DNA of 5,839 bases from Candidatus Dormiibacterota bacterium (GTDB lineage: Bacteria; Chloroflexota; Dormibacteria; Dormibacterales; Dormibacteraceae): positions 1 to 5,839 of the forward strand of contig PLYD01000148.1 in assembly GCA_003151665.1 (NCBI GenBank), in the 5' to 3' direction. Below the pieces are notes generated by a model. It did not search any database, had not been told where the DNA came from, and was given only the letters and a program-made list of their open reading frames with translations. Shown in pieces: positions 5,136 to 5,839 of the stretch. Positions within the stretch are counted from its first letter, which is position 1. Every line of letters starts with the position of its first letter. Both the position numbers and the translations under genes were made by a program.

Positions 5136-5345
5136 ATGGTCAGCGGCACGCACCGGTCCAGAGCCCAGGACCAGCGTCGCCTGCAGCCCACAGCGACCTT
5201 CGCTAGGGATCTGTGGCGGCGCGCTACAGCCATGAATCATCGCTTCGACAAGCTCGGCAACGAGATGCCACTCGAGCTCCACGGCTGTGGCTGCGGGCTT
5301 TGCGCACGGCAGCAGCGGGCGCTCCGGCAGTTTTGGGAGGCCTGA
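5136..5345 (+). CDS. Possible small Cys-containing protein upstream of mraZ
   Basis: I do not recognise this 69-codon frame. It opens with ATG 5136, right after an in-frame TGA, with GGGGG 5 nt upstream as a weak ribosome binding site. It closes with TGA at 5343-5345, three bases before the mraZ start. Third codon positions are GC-rich throughout, as in the neighbouring real genes. The second half, from an internal ATG at 5232 (37 codons), looks most protein-like. It includes the run LELHGCGCGLCARQQRALRQFW, in which CGCGLC clusters three cysteines that could bind a metal, and then a basic amphipathic segment. The mraZ ribosome binding site lies inside its last codons, so translation would be coupled. 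It could be a leader peptide, a small metal-binding protein or a chance frame. The arginine-rich first half is less convincing. Confidence 0.35.
   Translation: MVSGTHRSRAQDQRRLQPTATFARDLWRRATAMNHRFDKLGNEMPLELHGCGCGLCARQQRALRQFWEA
5335..5340 (+). promoter_or_regulatory. Ribosome binding site deciding the TTG start of mraZ
   Basis: GGGAGG is followed after 8 nt by TTG at 5349, which begins the canonical MraZ N-terminus (MFTGAYRVRVDEKGR). The ATG at 5345-5347 is out of frame, and there is no other in-frame start close by. Confidence 0.8.
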
Positions 5346-5348
5346 TGA

Positions 5349-5780
5349 TTGTTCACCGGGGCCTACCGAGTAAGAGTGGACGAGAAGGGGAGGCTGGCCA
5401 TCCCGGCCGCCTTCCGCAAGCAGCTGCCGGAAGGCAGCTACGTGTCACTGGGCCTGGACGCCGTCCTGGCGATCTACTCGCCGGAACTATGGGCGGCCCT
5501 GGCGCAGGAGCTCCTCAGCCCGCTCCCGAGCGCCGACCATCGAGCGCTGGCGCGAACCCTGTACTCGCTCTCGGAGCCCTTCGAGCCGGACGGCCAGGGT
5601 CGGATCATCCTGCGTCCGGAGCAGCGCCGACTGGCGGAGATCAACTCCCCGTCGTCGGTGGTGGTAATCGGGAGCGGAGCCAGGGTGGAAATCTGGCAAG
5701 AGGCCCGCTGGGACAGCTACAGCGCCGACGCGCAAGGACGCTTTACCGAATCCGCTGACCGGGTGATCTCAGCTCGCTGA
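5349..5780 (+). CDS. mraZ: Transcriptional regulator MraZ
   Basis: The product has 143 residues, the usual MraZ length. It is a DNA-binding protein that forms ring-shaped oligomers and represses the division and cell wall (dcw) cluster, including its own promoter. Two SpoVT/AbrB-like half domains are visible, each with the DxxGR signature: DEKGR (11-15, followed by LAIPAAFR) and DGQGR (81-85, followed by IILRPEQR). VEIWQEARWDSY near 113-124 is the conserved C-terminal stretch. The start is TTG, fixed by the N-terminal MFTGAYR motif and a strong ribosome binding site. Its stop codon overlaps the probable start of rsmH. Candidate binding sites for the protein itself lie 350-380 bp upstream at 4971-5000, next to a good promoter. 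Identification is secure; autoregulation is inferred from the family and the repeats. Confidence 0.96.
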   Translation: MFTGAYRVRVDEKGRLAIPAAFRKQLPEGSYVSLGLDAVLAIYSPELWAALAQELLSPLPSADHRALARTLYSLSEPFEPDGQGRIILRPEQRRLAEINSPSSVVVIGSGARVEIWQEARWDSYSADAQGRFTESADRVISAR

Positions 5781-5839
5781 GCCCGCACCAACCCGCACTT
5801 TCACAAGAGGTAATAGAGCTGCTTCAGCCCGGACCGGGC
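5777..5839 (+). CDS. rsmH: 16S rRNA m4C1402 methyltransferase RsmH (MraW), 5' end only
   Basis: The last 63 bases read, without a stop, as a frame ending HQPALSQEVIELLQPGPG. This matches the RsmH N-terminus, normally H-x-PVL-x-x-EV-(I/L)-x-x-L-x-P-x-x-G, just before the S-adenosylmethionine-binding region. RsmH methylates N4 of C1402 in 16S rRNA and follows mraZ in most dcw clusters. An in-frame TGA at 5756-5758 limits the start. The only start-like codon before the motif is CTG at 5777, which overlaps the mraZ stop by the ctgA arrangement. GGGTGA (5761-5766) lies 10 nt upstream as a poor ribosome binding site. No ATG, GTG or TTG is available in frame. The gene runs off the window after 21 codons. 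Identity is likely from motif and position; the start is uncertain. Confidence 0.72.
   Translation, partial: MSPHQPALSQEVIELLQPGPG

Noticed and set aside
4905..5282. Minus-strand ORF of 125 codons upstream of mraZ
   Set aside because: It covers the promoter, operator repeats and inverted repeat. No family features are visible, and the hydrophobic end is too irregular to call a gene.
5213..5758. Plus-strand ORF of 181 codons overlapping mraZ
   Set aside because: It is out of frame with mraZ, which has both family motifs and its own ribosome binding site. This frame is Gly/Ala/Pro/Arg-rich shadow.
1..5839. CRISPR array, tRNA, rRNA or RNase P RNA
   Set aside because: No regularly spaced repeats, tRNA arm motifs or conserved rRNA/RNase P core sequences were seen on either strand.

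Overview
The window is a stretch of GC-rich bacterial chromosome. A deazaflavin (F420)-type oxidoreductase, an oligopeptidase B, the start of the mraZ-rsmH (dcw) cluster and likely TTG/CTG start codons suggest an actinobacterium or a related GC-rich lineage such as Chloroflexota/Dormibacterota. The sequence alone does not settle the phylum.

Layout. (1) Positions 3-1458 hold what reads as a complete IS110-group insertion sequence. It has a roughly 220-base structured leader and a DEDD/serine recombinase gene (225-1436). (2) On the minus strand, a predicted secreted or lipoprotein gene (2014-2439) is followed by an F420-dependent oxidoreductase-like gene (1457-1963). The IS sits exactly against the latter's stop codon. 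(3) Divergently, on the plus strand, is a full-length oligopeptidase B (2507-4630). (4) About 500 bases without a convincing gene (4631-5135) contain inverted repeats, a good sigma-70-type promoter (4931-4959) and MraZ-box-like 10-bp repeats (4971-5000). (5) A possible small Cys-containing ORF (5136-5345) comes next. (6) mraZ (5349-5780, TTG start) and the first codons of rsmH (from about 5777, cut by the window edge) close the window.

The most striking result is that the IS leader can be read as a bridge RNA guide by hand. One predicted internal loop carries a 9-nt copy of the element's right end (137-145 = 1448-1456) and a 7-nt complement of its left end (164-170 against 3-9). A second, upstream loop carries a 7-nt complement of the sequence just right of the insertion (90-96 against 1457-1463). 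All three assignments converge on a CT core dinucleotide and fix the element ends. Joining right end to left end, as in the circular intermediate, would build a promoter TTGACT-17 bp-TCTAAT that exists in neither end alone. The mechanism is known from IS621. This element, its guides and its target are read here from sequence only.

At the other end, the mraZ-rsmH operon appears to start from a promoter about 390 bases upstream of mraZ. MraZ-type operator repeats lie just downstream of the predicted transcription start, consistent with autorepression. The long leader contains a 12-bp inverted copy of the operator core and a small ORF ending 3 nt before mraZ.
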